Assembly (NCBI GenBank): GCA_027058735.1 | Contig: JALURZ010000200.1 | Coordinates: forward strand, 1 to 24,773 | Direction: 5' to 3' | Origin: Hyphomicrobiales bacterium | GTDB lineage: Bacteria > Pseudomonadota > Alphaproteobacteria > Rhizobiales > JALURZ01 | Length of the DNA: 24,773 nt | Part shown: piece by piece, positions 1 through 7,317 of the stretch | How positions within the stretch are numbered: position 1 is the stretch's first letter | Layout of the letters: the number at the start of each line of letters is the position of its first letter | Position numbers and translations under genes: made by a program | The notes under the pieces: generated by a model | The model's database searches: none | What the model saw: only the letters and a program-made list of their open reading frames with translations | Told to the model about the DNA's origin: nothing

Positions 1-382
1 GCGTGGTGCCATAGGTCACGATACCGGCCGCCGCCAGGGCCGGGTCGAGCCCGTCGGGCACCTTGATGAGCCGTTCCGCGGCAACAGCGATTTTCTCCCG
101 GCAGGCGCCATTGATGACATATCCCATGACCCGGTCGCCCACCGCGAAGCCCTCGACGCCATCCCCCAGGGTTTCCACGATGCCGGCAAACTCGGCGGCC
201 GGCGAAAACGGCAATTCCGGCTTGAACTGATATTTGTTGTCGATAATCAGCGTGTCAAAAAAATTGAGTGCGGCGCACTCCACCGCCACCACCACCTCGC
301 CCGGCGCCGCGACCGGATCGTCGATCTCCTTGAGCTGCAGCCTGTCGGGCGGTCCGAAGGCGGTGCACAATATGGCTTTCAT
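1..382 (-). CDS. NADPH:quinone oxidoreductase, zinc-free MDR family (3' part cut off)
   Basis: The first 127 codons lie in the window; the rest runs off the left edge. The N-terminus reads MKAILCTAFGPP, followed by an NFFDTLIIDNKYQFKP stretch and an FSPAAEFAGIV stretch. These match the GroES-like substrate domain of quinone oxidoreductases, where the catalytic zinc cysteine of true alcohol dehydrogenases is replaced (here by the Asn-Phe-Phe-Asp segment). The GDRVMGY segment is also typical of the family. The Rossmann NADPH-binding half is outside the window. Members catalyse NADPH-dependent reduction of quinones or activated alkenes in the cytoplasm; the exact substrate cannot be read here. 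The ATG overlaps the stop of the upstream ChaC-like gene by four bases (ATGA), so translation is probably coupled. Confidence 0.88.
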   Translation of the reverse strand, partial: MKAILCTAFGPPDRLQLKEIDDPVAAPGEVVVAVECAALNFFDTLIIDNKYQFKPELPFSPAAEFAGIVETLGDGVEGFAVGDRVMGYVINGACREKIAVAAERLIKVPDGLDPALAAAGIVTYGTT

Positions 383-963
383 TCTGTTCCCTCGCCGGTT
401 GCGGGTTTGCGCATTGCGCGGTCCGCTGCAACCATATCCAAATCCTCCACCGCCGCCAGCAGCTTTTCCAGACCGTGGTCGGAAATGCCCGCCGCGCGCA
501 GATGCATGACCGTGTTGCGCAGATAGTCGATATTCGCTCCCGAGCGTCCATGGCCCTGGCGGATCAGTCCGGCCTGGTCCTGCAGGTCCAGCGGGGGGCA
601 ATATTGCGGGTGGGTGTGGTCAACCAGATAGACCAGCGCGCGCACGCTGCGTCGTTCGCCGCGCTCCAGCCGGATCGTGCGGACATGTTCGCGATAGACA
701 TGGGTGACCTGTTCGCGTGCGCGCAGATAGCCGACGACCCTCCGCCAGTCGCCCGGCGCCACCCGGAAGGCCCGGCCGCGGCACGAGCCGCCCCTGTCCA
801 GGCCCAGGACGAGGCCGGGTCTGGCCGGGGTGCCCCGGTGGATATGTGAATAGACGCACAAGGCGCGATGCACCCCGTGGATGCGCGCCGGTGCGTGTTC
901 GAGAAACGAAAATCCCGGCCGCCACATCAATGATCCGTAGCCGAAAATCCAGAATTCCTGCAT
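379..963 (-). CDS. ChaC-like gamma-glutamylcyclotransferase
   Basis: The protein has 194 residues and starts MQEFWIFGYGSLMWRPGF. The FGYGSLMW signature at residues 7-14 is the substrate-binding loop of the ChaC/GGCT fold, and the family acts on glutathione or gamma-glutamyl peptides to release 5-oxoproline. The later QYCPPLDLQDQA and GANIDYLRNTV stretches are also typical of ChaC proteins, and the length fits. The frame stays open upstream, but the family N-terminus begins at the chosen ATG. No convincing Shine-Dalgarno sequence precedes it, so the start rests on homology. It is divergent from the DUF2125 gene (57 bases between starts) and overlaps the quinone oxidoreductase gene by ATGA, so the two probably form a redox or glutathione-linked pair. 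Confidence 0.87.
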   Translation of the reverse strand: MQEFWIFGYGSLMWRPGFSFLEHAPARIHGVHRALCVYSHIHRGTPARPGLVLGLDRGGSCRGRAFRVAPGDWRRVVGYLRAREQVTHVYREHVRTIRLERGERRSVRALVYLVDHTHPQYCPPLDLQDQAGLIRQGHGRSGANIDYLRNTVMHLRAAGISDHGLEKLLAAVEDLDMVAADRAMRKPATGEGTE

Positions 964-1020
964 TGTGGGCACGGTGCTCAACGGCGTGCAGCCCCACTCA
1001 ACCGGGCCGATGAATTGACA

Positions 1021-2082
1021 ATGCGAAAAGCCATCATCGTTCTTGCGCCTGCTATCGGGTTGGCCGTCCTTGCCGCGGCCTGGTCGGCCTATTGGTATAT
1101 CGCCATGGCGAGGATTTCGACCCTCCTCGATGAACAGGCATCCGCCCGGGGTCTCGATCTCGCCTGCGGGTCGCGGCGCATGTCCGGTTTTCCGCACAGG
1201 TTCCAGATCGCGTGCGCCGGGCTGCGCCTGACCAGCACGGCCGCCGGCCGTTTCGAACTGGCCGCGCCCGCCGCGGTCATGTCACTGCCCAGCCATAACC
1301 CGGCCCGCCTGAATATCGTGCTGAGCGGGCCCGTCAAGACCGAACTGGGTCCAACGCGCGAGCGCCCGCAGCGCATCTCGGTGAACTTGCGCACGGACAT
1401 GGTGCCCGTTGACGTTCGGCTGCGTGGAAAAGAGCCCGGCGATATCGCCATTCGCCTCGCCCGGTTCCGGGCGGAAGTGACATCATGGCAGGGCGGCAAG
1501 CCGGTCAGGTCCGTCAAACTGGCGGGCGCAGGCCTGTCGGGCCTGTTCGGGCGTGCACGCGGCAGCGGTCATCCGCCGGGAACCGGCCGGCTCAAACTGG
1601 CCGCCCGTGCGCTCAATGTCCGGTTGAGCCCCCCGGTCGTTGCCGGCATTCCGCAAGTGCGGATTCACAGCGCCGATGTCACGGCGCTGATCGACAAGCC
1701 GGCCGCCCTGCGTGGGCGCACCTCAAGCGAGCGGCTGCGGCGCTGGCAACAGGCATCGGGCCGGCTTTATGGGATCGTGGCGCGCGTGCGCAGCGATGTT
1801 CTCGATATCGACGCCGGGGGAGAACTGCGCCTGGATGAAACCGGCCGGTTCGCCGGAAAAATCGACACCGCGACAACCGGGCTCGATCAGCTTCTGAACC
1901 GCCTTGTGGACAACAGGACGATCAAGCGCGAAACCGCCGTGCTCGTGCTGACCGCGGCCAACCTGGTGTCGCGCCCGAAACCGCAAACGGAGCGCGACGC
2001 CGTGCACCTGCCGGTGTCGTTTTTCGACGGCAGGCTCTATTATGGGCCGTTCGGCATCGCACAACTGAAGCCGTTGTTTTGA
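1021..2082 (+). CDS. DUF2125 family protein with N-terminal membrane anchor
   Basis: The protein has about 353 residues. A hydrophobic segment (about residues 4-25) after a short basic start (MRKA) looks like a signal anchor, so the bulk should be periplasmic. The region around residues 45-70, with CGSRRMSGFPHRFQIACAGL, carries the 'GFPxRFxxxC' signature I associate with alphaproteobacterial DUF2125 proteins, which have no established biochemical role. The rest is beta-rich with frequent Arg. A TTG two codons upstream (1015) is an alternative start; I prefer the ATG. Neither has a clear ribosome-binding site. The gene converges on tyrC with 18 bases between stops. The family call is from memory of the signature. 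Confidence 0.8.
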   Translation: MRKAIIVLAPAIGLAVLAAAWSAYWYIAMARISTLLDEQASARGLDLACGSRRMSGFPHRFQIACAGLRLTSTAAGRFELAAPAAVMSLPSHNPARLNIVLSGPVKTELGPTRERPQRISVNLRTDMVPVDVRLRGKEPGDIAIRLARFRAEVTSWQGGKPVRSVKLAGAGLSGLFGRARGSGHPPGTGRLKLAARALNVRLSPPVVAGIPQVRIHSADVTALIDKPAALRGRTSSERLRRWQQASGRLYGIVARVRSDVLDIDAGGELRLDETGRFAGKIDTATTGLDQLLNRLVDNRTIKRETAVLVLTAANLVSRPKPQTERDAVHLPVSFFDGRLYYGPFGIAQLKPLF

Positions 2083-2100
2083 GGCGGGCTTCGCGGCCGC

Positions 2101-3054
2101 TCAATCGGTGTCAGGCGTGCTGCCGGATTTGCGGTGTGCATCGCGGCCGAAATCCGGCTGCGCCGTGTCCTGGCCGGCTTCGACGACGCCGCGGCGGATA
2201 GCGCGGGTGCGTTCAAAAAGTGCGTAGAGCGCATCGCCGTCGCTCCAGCGGATGGCGCGCTGCAGGGCGCTCAGATCCTCGGTGAAGCGCCCCAGCATTT
2301 CCAGGACCGCCTCGCGATTATTGAGAAAGACATCGCGCCACATGGTCGGGTCCGATGCGGCGATACGGGTGAAATCGCGAAAGCCGCCGGCGGCGTATTT
2401 CATGACTTCCTGGTCTGAGACTTCTTCGACATCGGCGGCGGTGCCGACAATATTATAGGCGATGAGATGGGGAATATGGCTGGTGATCGCCAGCACCCGG
2501 TCGTGGTGCGTGGGCGTCATGCGCTCCACATCACAGCCGCAGGCCCGCCACAGGGCCTCGATTCTTGCGGTCGCATCGCGCGCGACGCCCGCCACCGGTG
2601 TGATCACGCACCAGCGTCCTTCGAACAGTTCGGCGAACCCGGCATGGGGTCCCGACTGTTCGGTGCCCGCGATCGGATGGGCGGGAACGAGATGCACACC
2701 ATCGGGCACAAGCGGCGTCAGCACGTCAACCACCGCCTTCTTGACCGAACCCACATCCGACACGATGGCGCCCGTTTTGAGCGATCCCCTCATTGCCTCC
2801 ATCACCGCGCCATAGGCGCCGAGCGGCGTGCACAAGACAACCAGATCGGCGTCTTTGGCGGCGTTTTCCGGGGTCTCGTGGACCTCATCGACAAATCCGA
2901 TATCTAGCGCCGCCGCGCGGGTGCGCGCACTGCGCGCGTGGCCCGAGATCCGCCCCGCCAGGCCCTTGCGGCGCATGGCCAGGGCGAGCGAGGAGCCGAT
3001 CAGTCCAAGACCGATCAGCGCAACCCTGTCAAACATGGGGGCGGTCACGCTCAT
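2101..3054 (-). CDS. tyrC: prephenate/arogenate dehydrogenase (TyrA family)
   Basis: The protein has 317 residues. The Rossmann motif GLGLIG (residues 15-20) binds NAD(P). SDVGSVK near residue 99 and HPIAGTEQSG (His126) are TyrA-family active-site signatures, and the C-terminal half is the helical dimerisation domain. It oxidatively decarboxylates prephenate (or arogenate) on the way to tyrosine in the cytoplasm. There is no fused chorismate mutase or ACT domain, as in stand-alone TyrC enzymes. A strong GGAGAG ribosome-binding site precedes the ATG. The gap to the upstream hisC stop is only six bases, so it is the last gene of the chorismate mutase-hisC-tyrC operon. Whether prephenate or arogenate is preferred cannot be told from sequence. 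Confidence 0.93.
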   Translation of the reverse strand: MSVTAPMFDRVALIGLGLIGSSLALAMRRKGLAGRISGHARSARTRAAALDIGFVDEVHETPENAAKDADLVVLCTPLGAYGAVMEAMRGSLKTGAIVSDVGSVKKAVVDVLTPLVPDGVHLVPAHPIAGTEQSGPHAGFAELFEGRWCVITPVAGVARDATARIEALWRACGCDVERMTPTHHDRVLAITSHIPHLIAYNIVGTAADVEEVSDQEVMKYAAGGFRDFTRIAASDPTMWRDVFLNNREAVLEMLGRFTEDLSALQRAIRWSDGDALYALFERTRAIRRGVVEAGQDTAQPDFGRDAHRKSGSTPDTD

Positions 3055-3060
3055 CTCTCC

Positions 3061-4161
3061 TCAGCCGGCCAGAAACGCGCGCAAGGCATCGACAAGCGCA
3101 TGGTTGGCCGCGTCCGTGCCCACACTCGTGCGCAGGCAGTGCGGCAGGCGGTAGTTCTCCAGCCGCCGCAAGATGAGACCGCGCGCGCTCAAGAAGGCAT
3201 CGGCGTCGGCGGCGCCGCGTCCCGGTTCGTCGGGGAAATGAATGAGCAGAAAATTGCCGGCGCTTGGCGTGACGCGAAGCCCCAGAGCGGTGATTTCCGA
3301 TCTCAGCCAGTCCAGCCATCTGGCATTGTGTTCGACCGCCTGCTCCGTGAAACCGCGGTCCTCAAGGGCCGCCACCCCGGCCGCGATGGCCGGGGCGCTG
3401 ACGTTGAACGGCCCGCGCACGCGGTTGAGAACGGCAGCGATATTCTCCGGGCAATAGGCCCACCCGAGCCGCAGGCCCGCCAGCCCGTAAATCTTGGAAA
3501 AGGTCCGGGTCATGACCACATTTGCCGTGTTCGCCACCAGTTCGATACCCGCCTCATAGTCGTTGCGCCGCACATATTCCGCATAGGCCGCATCCAGCAC
3601 CAGCACCACGTCGTCGGGCAGGGCACCATGCAGCCGGCGGACTTCATCGAACGGCAGATAGGTGCCCGTCGGGTTGTTGGGATTGGCGAGAAACACCATT
3701 CTGGTCTTGTCGCTGAGCGCCTCCAGCAGATGGTCCACGCTGGCGGTCAGATCGGTTTCCGCGGCAAATACCGGCCGCGCCCCATTGGCACGGGCGCAGA
3801 TCTCGTACATCAGAAATCCATGACGCGAGATCACCGCCTCATCGCCGGCCCGCAGATAGGCCTGGGCCAGCAGCGACAGGATTTCATCAGAGCCCGAGCC
3901 ACACACGATATGATCGGGGTTGAGGCCGTAAAACGCGGCAATGGCCTCGCGCAGACGCGACGCACCGCCATCGGGATAGAGATTGAGCGTCCCGGCGGCG
4001 CTCTTGAATGCGCTGATCGCTTTCGGGCTGGCGCCAAGGGGCGTTTCGTTGGACGACAGCTTGTAGATGGGCCCGCTGGCGCTGGCGCCGCTGTCGCCGG
4101 GAACATATTTGGCAATGTCGAGAATGCCGGGGCCGGGTCTTGGCGTCAGGGTCTTGTTCAT
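3061..4161 (-). CDS. hisC: histidinol-phosphate / aromatic aminotransferase
   Basis: The protein has 366 residues and is a class I/II PLP-dependent aminotransferase. It shows the HisC order: KLSSNETPLG near residue 34, NPNNPTG (160-166), LDAAYAEY (189-196) and FSKIYGLAGLRLGW with the PLP lysine at residue 223. HisC converts imidazole-acetol phosphate to histidinol phosphate. Copies placed between chorismate mutase and tyrC, as here, commonly also transaminate phenylpyruvate and 4-hydroxyphenylpyruvate or prephenate; this dual role is inferred from context. The ATG overlaps the chorismate mutase stop by four bases (ATGA), and tyrC follows after six bases. Confidence 0.93.
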   Translation of the reverse strand: MNKTLTPRPGPGILDIAKYVPGDSGASASGPIYKLSSNETPLGASPKAISAFKSAAGTLNLYPDGGASRLREAIAAFYGLNPDHIVCGSGSDEILSLLAQAYLRAGDEAVISRHGFLMYEICARANGARPVFAAETDLTASVDHLLEALSDKTRMVFLANPNNPTGTYLPFDEVRRLHGALPDDVVLVLDAAYAEYVRRNDYEAGIELVANTANVVMTRTFSKIYGLAGLRLGWAYCPENIAAVLNRVRGPFNVSAPAIAAGVAALEDRGFTEQAVEHNARWLDWLRSEITALGLRVTPSAGNFLLIHFPDEPGRGAADADAFLSARGLILRRLENYRLPHCLRTSVGTDAANHALVDALRAFLAG

Positions 4162-5024
4162 CGCTCCATCTCCCCGGCTTCGAGAGGCAGGGCATAGGCG
4201 CCGATCACCTCGGCGCGCGAGACGAGCCCATGGGCGCGCAGCGCCTCGACCGCCTCGCCGTCACCGGCGTGGAACCCGCCCAGAACGCCGAGCGATCGTG
4301 TGGCTCCCTCCGGCGTCAGGGTCCAGGCCGCCACGTCCAGGGAAACGCCGGCTTTGGCGAGGGCGTCTGTCAGCGCGCCGGCGGAGACATCCCTGCCGTG
4401 GGTGAGCACCACCAGCGTGGCGTCGTGACCGCTCATTTCCGGCCTTGCCTGCCCGAGCACGGCCATTGATACGGCTCGCCCCGGCGCAATCATGGGCAGC
4501 GCGGCGATGACCGCGAGCGGGGATGCCAGCAGCGTCCACCAGGGCGGGTTGCGCGGCTCGCCGCGTTCGATGGGGAGAATCGCCACATCGCGCGGGCTTT
4601 CGCCCAACGCCCGCAGCAGGTCTGCCGGTTCCCTGTGCGGGACAAGGGGCGCCAGAGTGCCGAAATGAAGCCGCCCATGGGCCTCATATGCGGGGCGGCC
4701 CGCATCATCGAGAATGTGCACGCGAAACGGAGACTGCGCGCGGGTGGCGGCGGCGATGATCTCGCGCCAGATCCGCAGCACCGCGCGCGCCGGCATGGCG
4801 GCGCCGACCCGCGCCGCCACGCGCCGGACGATTTCCGCCTCGCGGCCCGGCCGCATGGCCGAGCACGGGGCGTGATCGCGTTTTTTTTCGCGAATGCGCG
4901 CAACGACGCCGGCCCGCTCCACAAGCAGGCCGGCGAGGCGATCATCGATCGCATCGATCTCCCGGCGCAATTCGGCGAGATCGCTTTGGCCGCGCTTGTT
5001 TTCCATGTCTTGTCCGGCATTCAT
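4158..5024 (-). CDS. chorismate mutase (AroQ) with degenerate prephenate dehydratase/ACT-like tail
   Basis: The protein has 288 residues. Residues about 15-95 are an AroQ chorismate mutase: LRREIDAID with the N-terminal active-site Arg, ERAGVVARIREKK (Arg37 and Lys47/48) and an RPGREAEI segment (Arg61/Glu62), ending in a WREIIAA helix. It converts chorismate to prephenate. The tail still looks like a P-protein: LRALGESPRDVAILPIE near residues 138-154 resembles the dehydratase lobe, and a GRDVSAGALTDALAKAGVSL stretch resembles an ACT domain. The Thr-Arg-Phe catalytic motif of prephenate dehydratase is not visible, so the tail is probably regulatory or structural. The start lies in an 11-bp triplicate repeat; an in-frame ATG six codons on is an alternative. 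It is the first gene of the operon with hisC and tyrC. Confidence 0.87.
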   Translation of the reverse strand: MNAGQDMENKRGQSDLAELRREIDAIDDRLAGLLVERAGVVARIREKKRDHAPCSAMRPGREAEIVRRVAARVGAAMPARAVLRIWREIIAAATRAQSPFRVHILDDAGRPAYEAHGRLHFGTLAPLVPHREPADLLRALGESPRDVAILPIERGEPRNPPWWTLLASPLAVIAALPMIAPGRAVSMAVLGQARPEMSGHDATLVVLTHGRDVSAGALTDALAKAGVSLDVAAWTLTPEGATRSLGVLGGFHAGDGEAVEALRAHGLVSRAEVIGAYALPLEAGEMER

Positions 5025-5053
5025 GCTGAAGTCATGCTGAAGTCATGCTGAAG
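5021..5053 (-). repeat. three perfect tandem copies of an 11-bp unit at the chorismate mutase start codon
   Basis: On the plus strand the unit TCATGCTGAAG occurs three times without a mismatch (5021-5031, 5032-5042, 5043-5053). On the coding (minus) strand each unit is CTTCAGCATGA and carries an ATG. The ATG closest to the gene is its start. The other two each open a four-codon frame (Met-Thr-Ser-Ala) whose TGA overlaps the next ATG, forming a chain of ATGA junctions leading into the gene. Because 11 is not a multiple of three, gain or loss of a unit changes the number of micro-frames but not the gene frame. Confidence 0.9.
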
Positions 5054-5155
5054 GACCAACGCCCCGGGCCGGCGCGTGAGGACAAATCCCTTGCAGGCGC
5101 CAAACCCGGACCGTGGTCTTTTTAGGAGGCCGCCCGGTTAAAATCAAAGAAAACA

Positions 5156-5184
5156 TTGACATTTTGCCGGACGCGACCCTAGAG
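5156..5184 (+). promoter_or_regulatory. weak sigma70-like promoter candidate upstream of metX
   Basis: A perfect TTGACA lies at 5156-5161 in a locally A/T-rich stretch (about 5139-5165). The hexamer at normal spacing (TAGAGC, 5180-5185) is a poor -10, so this is only a candidate. It sits just outside the left arm of the inverted-repeat element, so the element would be transcribed as part of a metX leader of over 300 bases. Confidence 0.25.
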
Positions 5185-5452
5185 CGTATCTTTGTTATAC
5201 GGGATCATTTGACCGGATTTTCGCGTTTGCTGGCAAGGCCAGGCTTTCCGCCCTGGTCGTGGCCGACCACAAGGAAAGCCTGACGATGTCCAGAAAGCGC
5301 GAAAATCTTTCCCTTCGGTGGGCCAGACCAACTCAATCGGCGGCGCCCCGCAAACCTTGCCCGGTCAACCAGACCGCGCGGCGGTTCGCGCCTTGCCGAG
5401 TGAACTGATCTGGCCCAACAAAATAGTTCCGTATAACAAGGATAGGCTCCAG
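5179..5452. mobile_element. MITE-like 274-bp element with terminal inverted repeats upstream of metX
   Basis: The ends are imperfect inverted repeats of about 32 bases: 5179-5210 (core TATCTTTGTTATACGG) and 5421-5452 (core CCGTATAACAAGGATA), with roughly 26 of 32 positions pairing. Between them lie a nested hairpin (5216-5307) and a second pairing, GGGCCAGACC (5320-5329) with GATCTGGCCC (5407-5416), one mismatch. There is no transposase gene and no reading frame I would trust. No clean target-site duplication is visible; TA dinucleotides near both ends (5180-5181 and 5454-5455) are not symmetrically placed. It could be a non-autonomous transposon remnant, an intergenic palindromic repeat of the kind common in Hyphomicrobiales, or a structured metX leader. 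Confidence 0.6.
5216..5307. repeat. large nested hairpin within the metX-upstream element
   Basis: Three stems nest inside each other. The outer stem is 5216-5233 with 5290-5307 (16 of 18 pairs, starting GATTTTCGCG). The middle stem is CAGGCTTTCC (5240-5249) with GGAAAGCCTG (5273-5282), ten perfect pairs. The inner stem is TGGTCG (5254-5259) with CGACCA (5264-5269), with a four-base loop. This much ordered symmetry is not expected by chance. No U-tract follows the outer stem, so it is not a simple terminator. Confidence 0.85.
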
Positions 5453-5469
5453 CTATCGGCTCCGGGAAG

Positions 5470-5487
5470 GCTGGCGAACAGGCCAGC
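5470..5487 (+). promoter_or_regulatory. small hairpin just before the metX ribosome-binding site
   Basis: GCTGGC (5470-5475) pairs perfectly with GCCAGC (5482-5487) around a six-base loop. It ends seven bases before the GAGGTG ribosome-binding site of metX (5495-5500). It may shape translation initiation, but it could also be a chance 6-bp stem in GC-rich DNA. Confidence 0.4.
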
Positions 5488-5503
5488 GGTTTGTGAGGTG
5501 ATC

Positions 5504-6706
5504 ATGCCGGCGAACAAATCAGCATCGGTGGATTTGTCCGATGCCGCCGCCAACAGACAGGACTGCGATTTTGTCCGGTTTGGCCCGGACAAGCCGCTTC
5601 AGCTCGATTGCGGCAAGACGCTGCAGCCGCTGACGCTCGCCTATAAGACCTACGGCGCGCTGAACGCGGAAAAATCCAACGCCGTGCTCGTCTGCCATGC
5701 CCTGACCGGAGACCAGTATGCCGCCGGCACTCATCCGGTCACCGGCAAACCGGGCTGGTGGCCGCTGATGATCGGGCCGGGCCTTCCGATCGATACCGAC
5801 CGGTATTTCGTCATCTGCGCCAATGTCATCGGCGGCTGCATGGGGTCGACGGGGCCGTTGAGCATTGACCCCGAAACGGGCCGCAATTTCGGCATCGACT
5901 TTCCGGTCATCACCATGCGCGACATGGTGCGCGCCCAGGCGATGCTGCTGGACCATCTCGGCATCGAGCGCCTGTTATGCGTGACCGGCGGGTCCATGGG
6001 CGGCATGCAGGCCCTGCAATGGGTGGCCAGCTATCCAGAGCGCGTGTTTGCGTCCATGCCGATCGCCACGGCCGCGCGCCATACCTCGCAGAACATCGCG
6101 TTTCACGAAGTTGGCCGCCAGGCCGTGATCGCGGATCGCGACTGGATGGGAGGGCGTTACATGGACAAGAACAAACGCCCCGAAAAAGGCCTGGCGGTCG
6201 CCAGGATGGCTGCCCATGTCACCTATCTGTCGGATGAAGCCCTGCACCAGAAGTTTGGCCGCAACCTGCAGAACCGCGATGCGCTGGCCTATGGATTCGA
6301 CGCCGATTTCCAGGTCGAAAGCTACCTGCGCCACCAGGGATCGACCTTTGTCGAGCGGTTCGATGCCAACAGCTATCTGTATCTCACCAAGGCGATGGAC
6401 TATTTCGATCTGGCGGCGGATTACGACGGCGTTCTGGCCAATGCGTTCGCCGGCACGAAAACCCGGTTCTGCGTCATTTCGTTTACCAGCGACTGGCTGT
6501 TTCCGACCGGGGAGAACCGGGAAATCGTGCACGCGCTCAACGCGGTCGCCGCCGATGTCAGTTTTGTCGAACTGGAGACGGCGGGCGGCCATGACAGCTT
6601 TCTGCTCGATGTGCCGGAGTTGTTCGATACGGTGCGCGGCTTTTTGTCCTCAAGCGCGCGAATGCGCGGGATCGGCGACACGGTCAAGGCGGGCCGGCAG
6701 GCATGA
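5504..6706 (+). CDS. metX: homoserine O-acyltransferase (MetX type)
   Basis: The protein has 400 residues in the alpha/beta-hydrolase fold. The nucleophile elbow GGSMGGMQALQW holds Ser164, and the triad is completed by Asp330 (SDWLFPTGE) and His363 (GGHDSF). The N-terminal LAYKTYGALN and HALTGDQYAAG segments are classic MetX. It acylates homoserine, normally with acetyl-CoA, as the first committed step of methionine synthesis; succinyl-CoA use cannot be excluded from sequence. The frame stays open for 62 codons upstream into the inverted-repeat element, but the ATG at 5504 has a GAGGTG ribosome-binding site and gives the family N-terminus. Its stop overlaps the metW start (ATGA). Confidence 0.94.
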   Translation: MPANKSASVDLSDAAANRQDCDFVRFGPDKPLQLDCGKTLQPLTLAYKTYGALNAEKSNAVLVCHALTGDQYAAGTHPVTGKPGWWPLMIGPGLPIDTDRYFVICANVIGGCMGSTGPLSIDPETGRNFGIDFPVITMRDMVRAQAMLLDHLGIERLLCVTGGSMGGMQALQWVASYPERVFASMPIATAARHTSQNIAFHEVGRQAVIADRDWMGGRYMDKNKRPEKGLAVARMAAHVTYLSDEALHQKFGRNLQNRDALAYGFDADFQVESYLRHQGSTFVERFDANSYLYLTKAMDYFDLAADYDGVLANAFAGTKTRFCVISFTSDWLFPTGENREIVHALNAVAADVSFVELETAGGHDSFLLDVPELFDTVRGFLSSSARMRGIGDTVKAGRQA

Positions 6707-7317
6707 CCCGGGCGCGCGCATCGCGGATCGATCACCAGATTATCGCCGAGATTGTCGAGCCCGGATCGCGGGTGCTCGATGTCGGCTGCGGCGATGGCGC
6801 CCTGCTTGCCCTGCTGGCCGCGCAGCGCGATGTGGCCGGGCGCGGGATCGAGATATCCCGGGCCGGAGTCAACGAGTGTGTCGCCGGCGGCCTTTCCGTT
6901 GTTCAGGGCGACGCGGACAGCGATCTGGTCAACTACCCGGACCGCTCATTCGACTATGTGGTCTTGAGCCAGACGATACAGGCGACCCGGCGCCCCCGTC
7001 ATGTGCTGGGCGAACTGCTCAGGATCGGCCACAACGCCATCGTGTCTTTGCCCAATTTCGGCCATTGGCGCGCGCGCCTCGGCATTGCGCTGAAAGGCCG
7101 CATGCCGGTGACCCGGACCCTTCCCAATGCATGGTACGACACGCCCAATATCCATTTGTGCACGATCAGCGATTTCGTGCATTTGTGCGAGGAGATGAAT
7201 GTCACCATCATCCGCAAGCTGGCGCTCAACGCCCGCGGTGAGCGCATCAACCTTGACCGCAAGGCGCGGCTCGCCAATCTGTTCGGCGAGCAGGCGGTTT
7301 TTCTGCTGAAGCGTTAG
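6703..7317 (+). CDS. metW: methionine biosynthesis protein MetW
   Basis: The protein has 204 residues with a class I SAM-methyltransferase-like fold. Motif I is VLDVGCGDGALL (residues 24-35). The MetW-specific stretches YVVLSQTIQATRRP, SLPNFGHWRAR and TLPNAWYDTPNIHLCT are all present. MetW is known as an obligate partner of MetX in many proteobacteria, raising homoserine acetyltransferase activity by complex formation. The four-base ATGA overlap with metX implies equimolar, coupled translation. The stop codon overlaps that of the convergent PAS-GGDEF-EAL gene. Confidence 0.94.
   Translation: MTRARASRIDHQIIAEIVEPGSRVLDVGCGDGALLALLAAQRDVAGRGIEISRAGVNECVAGGLSVVQGDADSDLVNYPDRSFDYVVLSQTIQATRRPRHVLGELLRIGHNAIVSLPNFGHWRARLGIALKGRMPVTRTLPNAWYDTPNIHLCTISDFVHLCEEMNVTIIRKLALNARGERINLDRKARLANLFGEQAVFLLKR

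Noticed and set aside
2938..4197. 419-codon open frame antisense to tyrC and hisC
   Set aside because: Crosses two confident genes; typical mirror frame of GC-rich coding DNA.
5170..5184. Word GACGCGACCC shared by the metX upstream region and the fhs upstream region (around 11550), each followed closely by GAGCG
   Set aside because: Short GC-rich match with different spacing and no wider similarity; probably chance.
5401..5460. SAM-II riboswitch-like sequence upstream of metX (TGATCTGGCC, then TATAACAAGG)
   Set aside because: The similarity to the SAM-II loop is partial. The key GATTT core and the GCTAAA partner are not present, and the bases are better explained as the right inverted repeat of the element.
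5318..5503. 62-codon N-terminal extension of metX
   Set aside because: It is translated from the inverted-repeat element, resembles no MetX N-terminus, and the ATG at 5504 has a good ribosome-binding site.
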